Source of the DNA: Planococcus donghaensis
GTDB taxonomy: Bacteria > Bacillota > Bacilli > Bacillales_A > Planococcaceae
Reading direction: 5' to 3'
NCBI RefSeq assembly: GCF_001687665.2
Contig: NZ_CP016543.2
Location: forward strand, 2,790,001-2,854,000
Length of the DNA: 64,000 nucleotides
The notes under the pieces were generated by a model. That model saw only the letters and a program-made list of their open reading frames with translations. It was not told where the DNA came from and did no database searches. Each line of letters begins with the position of its first letter. Within the stretch, counting starts at the first letter, position 1. The translations under genes were made by a program, and so were the position numbers. Of this stretch, positions 54,113-62,857 are shown in pieces.

Positions 54113-54200
54113 GTGCTGGCGCGTCCACGGGGTAGACGAAGCAAGAAGACAGGTGATTTTCCTGGCTTCTTGCGGGAGTCACCCCCAAAGCGACCAGCGC
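54113..54200. repeat. GC-rich palindromic element (possible interspersed repeat or small RNA)
   Basis: An imperfect 88-base hairpin in the gap between HAD and serA: outer arms GTGCTGG/CCAGCGC, middle GGGGTaGAC/GTCACCCC, inner GCAAGAAG/CTTCTTGC and CAGG/CCTG around a TGATTTT loop. It is markedly richer in G+C than its surroundings and has no frame of its own. Long GC-rich palindromes in intergenic gaps of Bacillales are often dispersed repeat elements; whether this one is repeated elsewhere cannot be seen from the window. Confidence 0.5.
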
Positions 54201-54246
54201 GGTTTTGTTGTCTCACATTGTGCAAACGGACTTTGCTTAAAACCTC

Positions 54247-54280
54247 AAAGGAGATCCTCGTAGCGAGGACCTCCTTTTCT
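54247..54280 (-). terminator. Terminator of the serA operon
   Basis: AAAGGAGaTCCTCG / CGAGGAcCTCCTTT, a 13-bp stem with one mismatch and a 3-base loop, 5 bases past serA. T-tracts are short on both strands, and it could serve both directions. Confidence 0.6.
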
Positions 54281-54284
54281 TTGA

Positions 54285-55871
54285 TTATATGTTAATAGCT
54301 GTAACTCCTTGAATTTCATCTAATTTCGCTAATTGCTCAAGACTACCTGTTTCTGCAGGTTTATCAATTGATAACATCATGATGGCACTTCCTCCAACGA
54401 TTGAACGTCCAACTTGCATTGTCGCAATATTGACGTTTTCCTGCCCAAGTAGCGTTCCCACTCGTCCAATCACACCTGGACGGTCATTATGACTAACGTA
54501 CAATAGATGACCTTCTGGTACAACATCTACTAAATAATCATCTACTTTAACAATGCGTGCTCCTTGTCCATTCAACAATGTCCCAGCCACTTTTCGAACA
54601 CCATTCGCCGTTTTTACTTCTACTGTGATGAGCGTCATAAACCCTTTCGATTCAGTAGTCTTTTGTTCTGTTACGACGATGCCTTTTTGGTTGGCAAGAT
54701 ACAAAGCATTTACATTATTGACTTGTTTGCCAAGATGGCGCTTGAGCATCCCTTTTAGCATGTTGCGTGTTAACGGTCTTACGTCCATATTCGCTAATTC
54801 TCCCGCATAACGTACGGTAACTTCCTCTGCCGTTGCACCCGCTAAATCCGTCAAAAAAGCACCTAGACGTTCTGACAAATCAAAATAAGGTTCGATCTTT
54901 TTCATAATTTCTTTTGGTACGGATGGCAGATTCACTGAGTTGCGTACAGTTCCTGTCGTGAAATAGCTCACCACGTCCACGCTAACATCTACTGCTACGC
55001 TTTCTTGTGCTTCAAAAGTACTTGCGCCTAAGTGAGGCGTCGCGATAATTTCTGGTAAATCCAATAAACGAAAATCGACCATCGGCTCTTGTTCAAAAAC
55101 ATCAAGTGCGGCTCCGGCAACTTTCCCCGATTTCACAGCATTGTACAACGCATTTTCATCAATAATCCCACCGCGGGCACAGTTAACGATTTGAACGCCA
55201 TCTTTCATGATTTCAAATGCTTCTTTATTGATCAAATGCTTTGTTTCTTTTAATAATGGCGTGTGCACCGTTATAAAATCTGCTGCTCTTAACACATCTT
55301 CTACAGAGCCAAAATCGACGCCTAGTTTTTCTGCTTTTTCAGCTGTTAAGAAAGGATCGTAAGCAATAACGTTCATTCGTTGACCTTTCGCCCGAGCCGC
55401 TACTTCTTGACCAATTCGTCCAAATCCAACAACACCGAGCGTCTTGTTTTTCAATTCGACACCGACATATGATTTCCGGTCCCATTGCTGATTGCGCAAT
55501 GCATGGAAAGCTTGAGGGATTTTACGGGCCATTGACATAATCATCGCCATTGTGTGTTCTGCAGCTGAATTGGTGTTACCATCTGGTGCATTTACCACAA
55601 TAATGCCATGTTCTGTTGCTGCTTCTAAATCAATGTTATCGACGCCCACACCTGCACGACCAATGATTTTCAAGTTCGATGCTTTTTCGATCAACTCACG
55701 CGTTACTTGCGTTTGGCTTCGTACCAGTAATGCATCAAAGCCATGAATACGATCTTCTAGTTGCTCGGGAGTTAAATTGGTTTCCATGACGATGTTTACT
55801 CCATTTGCCTGGCGTAAAGGATAAATTCCTTCTTCACTTAATGGGTCACTGATTAGTATATGAAATGTCAT
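54285..55871 (-). CDS. serA: D-3-phosphoglycerate dehydrogenase
   Basis: 528 residues, the long form with a C-terminal regulatory part. It catalyses the first step of serine synthesis. NAD motif [18 protein letters not shown]; catalytic Arg in [10 protein letters not shown], Glu in DVFEQEPM and His in ATPHLGAST. Residues about 310-450 are the intervening ASB domain; the last 75 ([31 protein letters not shown]...) are an ACT domain that binds serine for feedback inhibition. Overlaps the preceding aminotransferase gene by ATGA, so both follow the serine T-box leader. Confidence 0.96.
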   Translation of the reverse strand: MTFHILISDPLSEEGIYPLRQANGVNIVMETNLTPEQLEDRIHGFDALLVRSQTQVTRELIEKASNLKIIGRAGVGVDNIDLEAATEHGIIVVNAPDGNTNSAAEHTMAMIMSMARKIPQAFHALRNQQWDRKSYVGVELKNKTLGVVGFGRIGQEVAARAKGQRMNVIAYDPFLTAEKAEKLGVDFGSVEDVLRAADFITVHTPLLKETKHLINKEAFEIMKDGVQIVNCARGGIIDENALYNAVKSGKVAGAALDVFEQEPMVDFRLLDLPEIIATPHLGASTFEAQESVAVDVSVDVVSYFTTGTVRNSVNLPSVPKEIMKKIEPYFDLSERLGAFLTDLAGATAEEVTVRYAGELANMDVRPLTRNMLKGMLKRHLGKQVNNVNALYLANQKGIVVTEQKTTESKGFMTLITVEVKTANGVRKVAGTLLNGQGARIVKVDDYLVDVVPEGHLLYVSHNDRPGVIGRVGTLLGQENVNIATMQVGRSIVGGSAIMMLSIDKPAETGSLEQLAKLDEIQGVTAINI

Positions 55872-57031
55872 TTCGCTTTCGCTCCTTCTGTTAAAAAGAC
55901 TCGCTGTGCAGCGGCAATTCCTTGACCAAGTTCAATTTCTTTCCCGACTTTCATTAACCCAATTTCCATCGCTGCGATAGTTTGTAACATATCTGCCGGA
56001 GAGCAGTAACCCATATGACCGATACGGAAAATCTTTTTCGCTAAATGCTGCTGACCGCCTGCTACTTCTAAAGCAAATTCTTTTTTCATGACTTTACGGA
56101 ATTCTTCAGCATCAAAATCATCTGGTTTTACCGCAGTAACAGTTGGGGATGCATCTTTATCAGAAGTGAGCAATGGGATGCCTAATGCATTAAACGCGGC
56201 ACGTGTCATGTCTTTCATGAGACGATGTCTCGCATAGACGTTCTCCAATCCTTCTTCTTCAAGCAACTCTAATACTTGCTGCAAACCAAATAAAATTGAT
56301 AAAGCAGGCGTAAATGGTGTTGTATCTTTTAAAATATTGTCGCGGTGTTTTTTAAGGTCCAAATAAAATCTTGGCTGAGGGTTAGCTTCGATTTTTTTCC
56401 ATGCACGTTCGCTTGCTGCGATAAACGAAAGTCCTGCTGGCAACATGAAGGCTTTTTGTGAACCTGTTACGACTACATCAATTCCCCATTTATCCATTTC
56501 AGTTTCCGTACCCGCTACACACGAGACGCCATCAACAATCACAAGAGCATCTGACACTTCTTTTATAGCAGCAGCCATTTCTTTAATCGGGTTCAAAACA
56601 CCCGTTGAAGTTTCACAAAATGTAGAAAAGACCACTTTGATTTCAGGATGTTCTGAAAGGAAGTTCTTTACCGCTTCCGGATCCACTGCTTGTCCCCACT
56701 CTACTTCGAAAACATGAGTTTGAATATCGTATGCTTTACAAATTTTCGCAAATCGATCACCGAATGCGCCTGTTACAAGAACCAGAACTTCTTCGCCAGG
56801 AGCAACCGTATTGACTACCGCTGTTTCTAGCCCCGCAGTTCCACTGCCTGTCAAAATGATGACTTCTTGTTTTGTTCCAAAAACACGTTTTAGTCTTGGT
56901 CGGATGTCACTAATCATGTCAGATGTACTTTGGCCACGGTGTCCAATCATCGGTTGTGTCATTGCACGTTGCACACTTGGTGGGATTGGTGTTGGTCCTG
57001 GGATTCGTAAAATTTGTTGGTCTGTCAGCAT
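55868..57031 (-). CDS. Class V PLP-dependent aminotransferase, SerC-substitute type
   Basis: 387 residues. The PLP lysine is Lys193 in VVTGSQKAFMLPAGLSF, with the pyrophosphate cradle SGSGTAGLETA and the Asp-pyridine site IVDGVSC. The protein resembles the PucG/alanine-glyoxylate (AGXT-like) and archaeal-type phosphoserine aminotransferase subgroup rather than E. coli-type SerC. Cotranscription with serA under a serine T-box argues strongly that it works as phosphoserine aminotransferase. The start ATG lies 13 bases after GAGAGGGGAATG, a longer spacing than usual. Confidence 0.9.
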   Translation of the reverse strand: MLTDQQILRIPGPTPIPPSVQRAMTQPMIGHRGQSTSDMISDIRPRLKRVFGTKQEVIILTGSGTAGLETAVVNTVAPGEEVLVLVTGAFGDRFAKICKAYDIQTHVFEVEWGQAVDPEAVKNFLSEHPEIKVVFSTFCETSTGVLNPIKEMAAAIKEVSDALVIVDGVSCVAGTETEMDKWGIDVVVTGSQKAFMLPAGLSFIAASERAWKKIEANPQPRFYLDLKKHRDNILKDTTPFTPALSILFGLQQVLELLEEEGLENVYARHRLMKDMTRAAFNALGIPLLTSDKDASPTVTAVKPDDFDAEEFRKVMKKEFALEVAGGQQHLAKKIFRIGHMGYCSPADMLQTIAAMEIGLMKVGKEIELGQGIAAAQRVFLTEGAKAK

Positions 57032-57093
57032 AATAAATTCATTCCCCTCTCGATTTACCCGCTTTCACGGGTCACTACGTTTACGTATTAAAG

Positions 57094-57370
57094 TGAAAAA
57101 AGACCCTTCTCCCCCTACATAAAGATGTAAGGGGCGAAGAGTCTTTAGTTCGCGGTACCACCCTAATTCACTGTCAAAAAACTGACAGTCTCATTGGTTC
57201 ACATGCGTAACGTGCACGAACCGGATGGACCTACTGGTTTTGTTCAATCCATCTATTCAGGAGTGCTACTAAATGCGGAAACCACTGATTCTCACCAACC
57301 ATCAGTTCTCTTGAGATTTCCTTGCACAAAGTGTATCTCCATCAACATAGTTAATCGGTATATTTGAATT
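57094..57370 (-). promoter_or_regulatory. Serine-specific T-box leader (riboswitch)
   Basis: The minus strand carries the T-box antiterminator sequence AGGGTGGTACCGCG (57164-57151), followed by a terminator hairpin with arms around AAAGACTCTTC / GAAGGGTCTTTTTT (57146-57094) and GGGG/CCCC core. Upstream is Stem I with GGTTGGTGAGAATCAGT and a specifier region AGTAGCACTCCTGAA. The codon AGC (57267-57265) before the conserved CTCCTGAA is a serine codon, which agrees with the serA operon downstream. Uncharged tRNA-Ser would favour antitermination. Confidence 0.93.
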
Positions 57371-57376
57371 GACTCC

Positions 57377-57405
57377 ATCATATACAGCGAAAAAACCATT
57401 GTCAA
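57377..57405 (-). promoter_or_regulatory. Promoter of the T-box-serA operon
   Basis: On minus, TTGACA (57405-57400), 17-base spacer, TATGAT (57382-57377). Perfect -35 and near-consensus -10, placed to start the leader at about 57370. Confidence 0.88.
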
Positions 57406-57555
57406 TATATAAAAAATATTAAGATTATTTTGCAAGCGTTTCCACTTTCCGCAAACCTAACAGCCACAAGACTTCAAGAAAACCAAAAAAAATTTCATAA
57501 TTCAATCTAGCCCGTCTATTTCTACTTTACTTTTTGTTTCTAAAAAGATCAGCAT

Positions 57556-57590
57556 AGAAAAACCGTCCATCAAACGTGCTTAATGGACGG
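57556..57590 (-). terminator. Rho-independent terminator of the Ter-cluster operon
   Basis: On minus, CCGTCCAT TAAGCACGTTTG ATGGACGG followed by TTTTTCTATG, 10 bases past the terD stop. The gap 57406-57555 shows nothing further. Confidence 0.9.
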
Positions 57591-57599
57591 CAAGGTTTA

Positions 57600-58178
57600 T
57601 TAGCTTAAGCCAAAATCATTTACTAATGCTGCAAGGCCGCCTTGGTAGCCACTGCCAATTGCGTTAAATTTCCATTCGTTGCCATGGCGGTATAATTCGC
57701 CAACCACTAGTGCTGTTTCGATTGAGAAATCTTCGCCAAGATCATAACGGATAAGTTCTTCGTTTGAGTTTTCGTTTACAATGCGGATAAATGCATTTGA
57801 AACTTGACCAAAGTTTTGTCCGCGGCTGTCTGCCTCGTGAATCGTTACAGTAAATACCACTTTATGAATATCGGCAGGAACGTTTGGTAAATCTACGATT
57901 ACTTGTTCATCGTCGCCTTCTCCTTCACCAGTCAAGTTGTCACCTGTGTGAACAACCGAACCATTTCCGCCTTCAAGGTTGTTATAGAATACAAAGTCTT
58001 CTGGTCCGCGTGATTTGCCATTTTCACCCACTAAGAAAATAGATGCGTCTAAATCGAAATCGCCGCCACCGCTATATTTGTTGGTATCCCAACCTAAACC
58101 AACGACCACTTTTGTAAGACCTGGATTTGTTTTTGTTAAATCGATTTTCTGTCCTTTTGAAAGGTTAATTGCTGACAT
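57600..58178 (-). CDS. TerD family tellurium-resistance/stress protein
   Basis: 192 residues, the TerD/CABP length. [31 protein letters not shown]; the acidic calcium-binding residues are in [12 protein letters not shown] and [44 protein letters not shown]. TerD proteins bind Ca2+ and scaffold the Ter stress complex at the membrane. Last gene of the operon, 18 bases after telA. A Bacillus equivalent is yceC/D/E; a single copy is present here, with no TerC-type membrane protein visible up to the edge. Confidence 0.93.
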   Translation of the reverse strand: MSAINLSKGQKIDLTKTNPGLTKVVVGLGWDTNKYSGGGDFDLDASIFLVGENGKSRGPEDFVFYNNLEGGNGSVVHTGDNLTGEGEGDDEQVIVDLPNVPADIHKVVFTVTIHEADSRGQNFGQVSNAFIRIVNENSNEELIRYDLGEDFSIETALVVGELYRHGNEWKFNAIGSGYQGGLAALVNDFGLS

Positions 58179-58196
58179 CGTAAATTCCTCCTCTAG

Positions 58197-59279
58197 TTAT
58201 TTAGCTTTGCGTTGAGCATCTTCATATTTCTTTTGCAATTCTTCGATGCGGAGACGTCCTTCTTCACGCATTTTACGGTTTTCTTGCTCAATTTCGCGTG
58301 TGTCGTTCATCCCTTGCATAATAGTTTCCCATGTCTGTTCAATGGTTTCAATCTTGATGCTCGGTTGACCCGACATTCTCGCAATATCAACACTTTGACG
58401 TGAAATGTCGTTGGCATTGTTAAGTAGCATTTCGTTCGTGCGGCGATCCAATTCACTCATCGATTCGGCCACTAAGTTTTGACGCTTAGCTGCGATGGCA
58501 TTGATCAAGCCTGTTTTAAAAATCGGAATGGTCGTCACAAAAGCTGAGTTGATTTTCCCGATTAGTTTTGTGTTCCCGCGCTGTAGCATACGGATTTGAG
58601 GCGCCGACTGATAAGAAACTTGTTTGGCCATTTCCAAGTCATACACGCGTTGTTCTAAAAGCTCAATGGCATTTTGCAAAGAGTTTAGTTCCATTAATGC
58701 CATTTGATCCCCAGATTCTGCTTTTGCACGAACTGCAGGCTCTTGAGCTTTTAGTTCTTCAACTTTAATGTCACCTGCTGCGATGTATTTTTCTAACTCC
58801 ATAAAGTAATTGAAGTTCTGGTTGTATAGTTCTTCTAAAGTTGTTGTCGATTTTTTCATTTCGCCTTCATACTTTGTAATTTCAACGTATACTTTGTCGA
58901 TTTCAGTTCCCATCGTTTGGTACTTATTAAACAATTGTTCGATTACTTTATTGCCTTTGTTAAAGATTTTGTTGAGGAAGCCTTTCTTTTCAACGAAATC
59001 TTTCTTATCGAATTTGTCCATGATTTTACCTAATTGTTTTAGTAATTCACTAGACTCTTCCATACTATTTGCTTGAACAGAATTTAATACTTTTCCTGTA
59101 AAAGCGGAAATTTCATTGGCTGGCTCACGGCCAAATTCCAATAAAGCAATTTGGTTTTTCGGGTCGATTTTCTCCGCTAATTGAAGAACTTCAGGATCTT
59201 TTTTAAGTTGAACTTTTAATTGGTTTTCATCCTTCATCACCAATTCTTGTTGTTCGATTTGATCTGGCATATTGGTCAT
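58197..59279 (-). CDS. Toxic anion resistance protein TelA (YceH-like)
   Basis: 360 residues. The TelA family domain runs from about residue 30 (QLAEKIDPKNQIALLEFGREPANEISAFTGKVL) to 350, rich in amphipathic helix with long coiled-coil stretches (ELYNQNFNYFMELEKYIAAGDIKVEEL, VAESMSELDRRTNEMLLNNANDIS). TelA confers tellurite tolerance and works with TerD-type proteins; its mechanism is unknown. It is cytoplasmic. The ATG follows GAGGGAGTGAGAACC. It lies between yceG-like and terD genes, matching the B. subtilis yceC-I locus. Confidence 0.92.
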   Translation of the reverse strand: MTNMPDQIEQQELVMKDENQLKVQLKKDPEVLQLAEKIDPKNQIALLEFGREPANEISAFTGKVLNSVQANSMEESSELLKQLGKIMDKFDKKDFVEKKGFLNKIFNKGNKVIEQLFNKYQTMGTEIDKVYVEITKYEGEMKKSTTTLEELYNQNFNYFMELEKYIAAGDIKVEELKAQEPAVRAKAESGDQMALMELNSLQNAIELLEQRVYDLEMAKQVSYQSAPQIRMLQRGNTKLIGKINSAFVTTIPIFKTGLINAIAAKRQNLVAESMSELDRRTNEMLLNNANDISRQSVDIARMSGQPSIKIETIEQTWETIMQGMNDTREIEQENRKMREEGRLRIEELQKKYEDAQRKAK

Positions 59280-59300
59280 CGGTTCTCACTCCCTCTTTGG

Positions 59301-60914
59301 CTATAGCCATTTTTTAAAGATTTTCTTCACTACAGAAGGCTCACGGTATGGCTCGTTAAAGCTCCGCTCATCGAGCCAGTGTGTGTCAAATGACTCCACA
59401 TCAATCCATCTTTCAATATCTTGATGTCCTTGAGGATTGATAACAATTACATCAAGCCCAAATACATGGATGAGCGCGATAGCATTGGCATCCGCCCGGC
59501 TCAATTCACCATCTTTTTCTTCGTTATAAAACAACATTGTTGGCACAAATTGCGGATAATCAAACAATTGAATCAACTGAATGACTGAATCTGGTAACGA
59601 CATCGATTGCGAAAAAGCATATAGCTGCAGTTCTTCAAACGATTCGCTGCCTTGAGTCTGCAGTATCGGCTTTTCTACATGCCTTGCAATTGCGGCAGCA
59701 ATCGCCGTCTGCACACCATCCGGCAATTTATTGTATTTCCACCAATGTGCCGTTTTCATCTTCTCCGGATCAAGCTTCCCGTTTTTCCCAAGCGCTGCTC
59801 GGTAATGAAATTGCTGGTTGCCTTTTCGTTCTTCGATAAACGGGAAACTTCGAATCAATTTCGTGTCTTCACGTTCGGTCAAGTTATGCACATTGTCCCA
59901 AAAGCGTTTACGATCTTTTTCAATGCCCATTACTTTTGAGAAAACAACAGGAATGTTGACTCGCCCACTCCCTACTGAAAAAGATGGTCGAACCATCGCA
60001 CGTTCTTTAGCAAGCATGAATGCTTCGTCCATTGTGGTCTTCAAGCGAACAGATTGCGTCAAATAAGATTTGAATTGGAATGGTTTATACAGTCCTGAAT
60101 CATCGTGGTGCAATAACCGATCTACTTCTTGTGTAGCACGATAAGCGACCGTTCCTACACGTTTTGGCTTTTCTTCCGGGAAGGGCAGAAGAGAATCAGC
60201 ATTTACTTGGAAACTATGGCTATGGAGCCCCTCACTTCCAACAGCCTTTTCAAACCACCGTTCTCCTTTTGGGTCATAAACAATAACATGAAAACCAAAA
60301 TCGGTTGCTAACTTTAAAAACCAATTCTCACTTTCCGTAACGCTGCCGTACCACAAAAAGCCCGGCAAGCCTTTTTCTAACTCCAATTTTTCAATTTCAG
60401 GTTCGATATGATTAAACATCCACTTAACCAAGTCTGTCGTTACGCGACGAAAAGACGAATGCGTCGTATCCCCACCTGATTGCGCTTGAAACGCTTTCAG
60501 AATATCAATCAACACAAGCCGCAAACGTCTATTAAGGTCTGCATCTTTTAACTTAGGCAGTAAGCCTTTGCCATCAAGAAAAGCTGTCATGCGATTGGGT
60601 GATAAGCCTTTTTCTTTTTTGTTCATTTCAAACAAGTCCTGGAGTGTACGCAAACGATCTTGTTCAATGTGTTTGTTCATCTTGTCAGAAAGTCGAATTA
60701 ACCGACCTTCCGACGCTTCTATAACGTCGTAAATTGAAGCGAAATATTCATCCGCATCAAGTGTCATACCTGTAATTTGGCCAAGCAATTGAGGATAGGT
60801 AATGCTGTTTTCTTCAATTTTCGTTTCACTGTGATCCACAATCGGTTTTTTCAGCCATTCCCCGATTTTCTCCGGATCCCAGGTTTTAGCGGGGATTGGA
60901 TTCAACTGAACCAT
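59301..60914 (-). CDS. YceG family protein of Ter stress clusters
   Basis: 537 residues, the same length as B. subtilis YceG, which lies beside the TelA homolog YceH there too. Starts MVQLNPIPAKTWDPEKIGEWLKKPIVDH. It is mainly soluble and mixed alpha/beta; PF14266-type blocks include LPGFLWYGSVTESENWFLKLATDFGFHVIVYDPKGE and VLIQLFDYPQFVPTMLFYNEEKDGELSRADANAIALIHVFGLDVIVINPQG. These GFxVIVYDPxG / GLDVIVINPQG repeats suggest two similar alpha/beta halves. Its molecular function is unknown. Confidence 0.88.
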   Translation of the reverse strand: MVQLNPIPAKTWDPEKIGEWLKKPIVDHSETKIEENSITYPQLLGQITGMTLDADEYFASIYDVIEASEGRLIRLSDKMNKHIEQDRLRTLQDLFEMNKKEKGLSPNRMTAFLDGKGLLPKLKDADLNRRLRLVLIDILKAFQAQSGGDTTHSSFRRVTTDLVKWMFNHIEPEIEKLELEKGLPGFLWYGSVTESENWFLKLATDFGFHVIVYDPKGERWFEKAVGSEGLHSHSFQVNADSLLPFPEEKPKRVGTVAYRATQEVDRLLHHDDSGLYKPFQFKSYLTQSVRLKTTMDEAFMLAKERAMVRPSFSVGSGRVNIPVVFSKVMGIEKDRKRFWDNVHNLTEREDTKLIRSFPFIEERKGNQQFHYRAALGKNGKLDPEKMKTAHWWKYNKLPDGVQTAIAAAIARHVEKPILQTQGSESFEELQLYAFSQSMSLPDSVIQLIQLFDYPQFVPTMLFYNEEKDGELSRADANAIALIHVFGLDVIVINPQGHQDIERWIDVESFDTHWLDERSFNEPYREPSVVKKIFKKWL

Positions 60915-60938
60915 CGGAATCTCTCCTTGCTTTGTTGC

Positions 60939-61751
60939 TTACTGTCGTTGCAATGATAATTCAGCCACACGAGCTAAAATTTCCTCGCCTGCCTTAATGC
61001 CATAATTTTTTGTTTTATGAATATGCGCTGAAATTGAAACTGCATTTTTCGCAGCTTCACCGTGAGCTGCAAGCATGCCGTAATTGGCGCTTTCTAACAA
61101 ATCCAAATCTAATAACGAATCTCCAGCAGCAACAACATAATTTGCCCCTATACGCTTCTTAATATACTCCATTGCCCCTGCTTTCGTAATGCTTTCTGGC
61201 ATAAAATAAAGCTTTCTGCCTTGAAGCGATAATCCCCAGCCAAGCTTTTTAAAGGTAGTGGTATAAAAATCCAGCTTGTCTTCCGGAAACCGAGCACGAT
61301 CGATGATTAAATAAACAAACCAATCGTCTGCTTCTCTAACTTTTAGTACCCAATCCTCAGAGAAATGACGTTCAATTTCCGGTAGCAATTCCTCTATAAT
61401 GGTTTTACGGTTTATGCACGTTTGGCGAATTTGGTCGGACCATTCTTTAATCGGATGACCATTTTCTAAAATAACCGCTCCATTAGAAATAACTGCAAAC
61501 TGTGGATGTTGCCCTTCAAAAATACCGGTTACTCGCTCGTACTGAGCTTGCGTACGCGTTGTCACCGGCAGAAAAAAAGCAGAATCGCCAATATTCCATA
61601 GTGCCGATTGACTCTTTTTTGTCATAAATGACAAAGGCTTGCCCTCATAACGCTCTACTTCTACTAGCTCTTCTTCAGTGACCTCCATCCCCATTGAATT
61701 GCGGGAATAGATTAAGGTTTGGTCTAAGTCGCTTGCAAATAATACCGTCAT
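60939..61751 (-). CDS. HAD-superfamily phosphatase (Cof/SPP-like) of Ter cluster
   Basis: 270 residues. HAD motifs: DLDQTLIYS with Asp8 and Asp10, PVTTRTQAQYERVTGIF (motif II), and VVAAGDSLLDLDLLESANYGMLAAHGEAAKN (motif IV), the layout of the Cof/sucrose-phosphate phosphatase group with an internal C2 cap (about residues 80-190). In Ter-type clusters the HAD enzyme is thought to remove phosphate from the nucleoside-like product of the biosynthetic module. Its start overlaps the StiP-like gene end by ATGA. Confidence 0.88.
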   Translation of the reverse strand: MTVLFASDLDQTLIYSRNSMGMEVTEEELVEVERYEGKPLSFMTKKSQSALWNIGDSAFFLPVTTRTQAQYERVTGIFEGQHPQFAVISNGAVILENGHPIKEWSDQIRQTCINRKTIIEELLPEIERHFSEDWVLKVREADDWFVYLIIDRARFPEDKLDFYTTTFKKLGWGLSLQGRKLYFMPESITKAGAMEYIKKRIGANYVVAAGDSLLDLDLLESANYGMLAAHGEAAKNAVSISAHIHKTKNYGIKAGEEILARVAELSLQRQ

Positions 61752-62857
61752 ATTTCTTTACCTGATCGGATTAGACCAATTGCACGATAAAACAAGTCAG
61801 GAACTACTTCGACCGGCACATCTTTTTCTTTTGCCAGCATTAAAATATGATGGACGTCTGGATTTTCCAAGCTGTTAACCAGTACTTTCCAAGGACTTCT
61901 TCGTAGTAAAACACGTGTCGTTTCACCAACACCCGGTTTAATCAAATGATAGTCGGTTTCCTGATACATTTGCTGGCCAATTTCTTCGACTTCTTTCATG
62001 CCTTGCCATGTTCTTTCTGCTGTAACAGGAGTTGAAACAGCATCTTTTTCGACTCTCTCGCGCGTATCCTTAAAACAACTAGTAACTTGATCAACAAAGT
62101 CATTTGATAAATCTTCTTCTAGCAATTCACCATAAAACTTTGCTCCATGAAAGTCATCTTCACCAATATACAGTTTGTTTAAAATGGTTCGACTGACAAG
62201 TCCGGATACCGTAGCATTCAGGCATGCACTTGGAATAAGAAAGTCTTCACGCGTGCCGAATAATACTGCACACGCTCCAGGGTCGGCCAGTACAGCCATA
62301 TCGTCATGCAAATCCATTTTTTTCGTCTGATTCAAATGATTTACTGCTTTAGTCAATTCTTTTTGAATCGCGCCTTTTCCTGTCCAGCCATCCACAAATT
62401 GAATACGGCTTGTCGGATGTGCAGCACGAATTGAATCGATTGCTTTTTCATCGATTCCTTTGTCACGCAAAATCGATACACTATAATGTGGCCAATCCAT
62501 ATTCAGAACTTTTTCAGCATACCGGCGAATTAAAATGCCGATTGGGCTGCCTGCACGCGCTAAAGAAACTAGGACAATATCATCGGTTCCTGCGTTCATA
62601 AAAATACGGCGTGTTACAAGCCCCACTAAATAAGCTAATTGCTCTTTTGTTTTTACTACTGTTTCGTGATAAAGCTCTGTGTATTCGTCAGAAGGACGAT
62701 ATTCCATTGGCAGGCGCTCTGCATAATGAGCCCCTGTTTGAACTGCTTTTTCACGCTCTTCTAAAGTACTTTCAGTAAATACTCCGCTTACATCTTTTAA
62801 TAGGAAAGTGATGTCTTCTTTCGGATAACTCGTTTTCACTAAACCGGTAGCTATCAT
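61748..62857 (-). CDS. StiP/PRTase-associated cluster protein of Ter operon
   Basis: 369 residues. I recognise it as the protein annotated cysteine protease StiP family: ITFLLKDVSGVFTESTLEEREKAVQTGAHYAERLPMEYRPSDEYTELYHE at the start, VLVSLARAGSPIGILIRRY (a PRTase-like phosphate loop), SVSILRDKGIDEKAIDSI and FVDGWTGKGAIQKELTKAV, where DGWTGKG resembles the PRPP-binding loop of phosphoribosyltransferases. So the protein may be a phosphoribosyltransferase-like enzyme rather than a protease; the annotation name should be treated with caution. Coupled to both neighbours by 4-base overlaps. Confidence 0.82.
   Translation of the reverse strand: MIATGLVKTSYPKEDITFLLKDVSGVFTESTLEEREKAVQTGAHYAERLPMEYRPSDEYTELYHETVVKTKEQLAYLVGLVTRRIFMNAGTDDIVLVSLARAGSPIGILIRRYAEKVLNMDWPHYSVSILRDKGIDEKAIDSIRAAHPTSRIQFVDGWTGKGAIQKELTKAVNHLNQTKKMDLHDDMAVLADPGACAVLFGTREDFLIPSACLNATVSGLVSRTILNKLYIGEDDFHGAKFYGELLEEDLSNDFVDQVTSCFKDTRERVEKDAVSTPVTAERTWQGMKEVEEIGQQMYQETDYHLIKPGVGETTRVLLRRSPWKVLVNSLENPDVHHILMLAKEKDVPVEVVPDLFYRAIGLIRSGKEI

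Noticed and set aside
61748..62857. Cysteine protease
   Set aside because: The StiP label is commonly attached, but visible PRPP-type loops and the cluster context fit a phosphoribosyltransferase-like enzyme better; no protease triad is evident.
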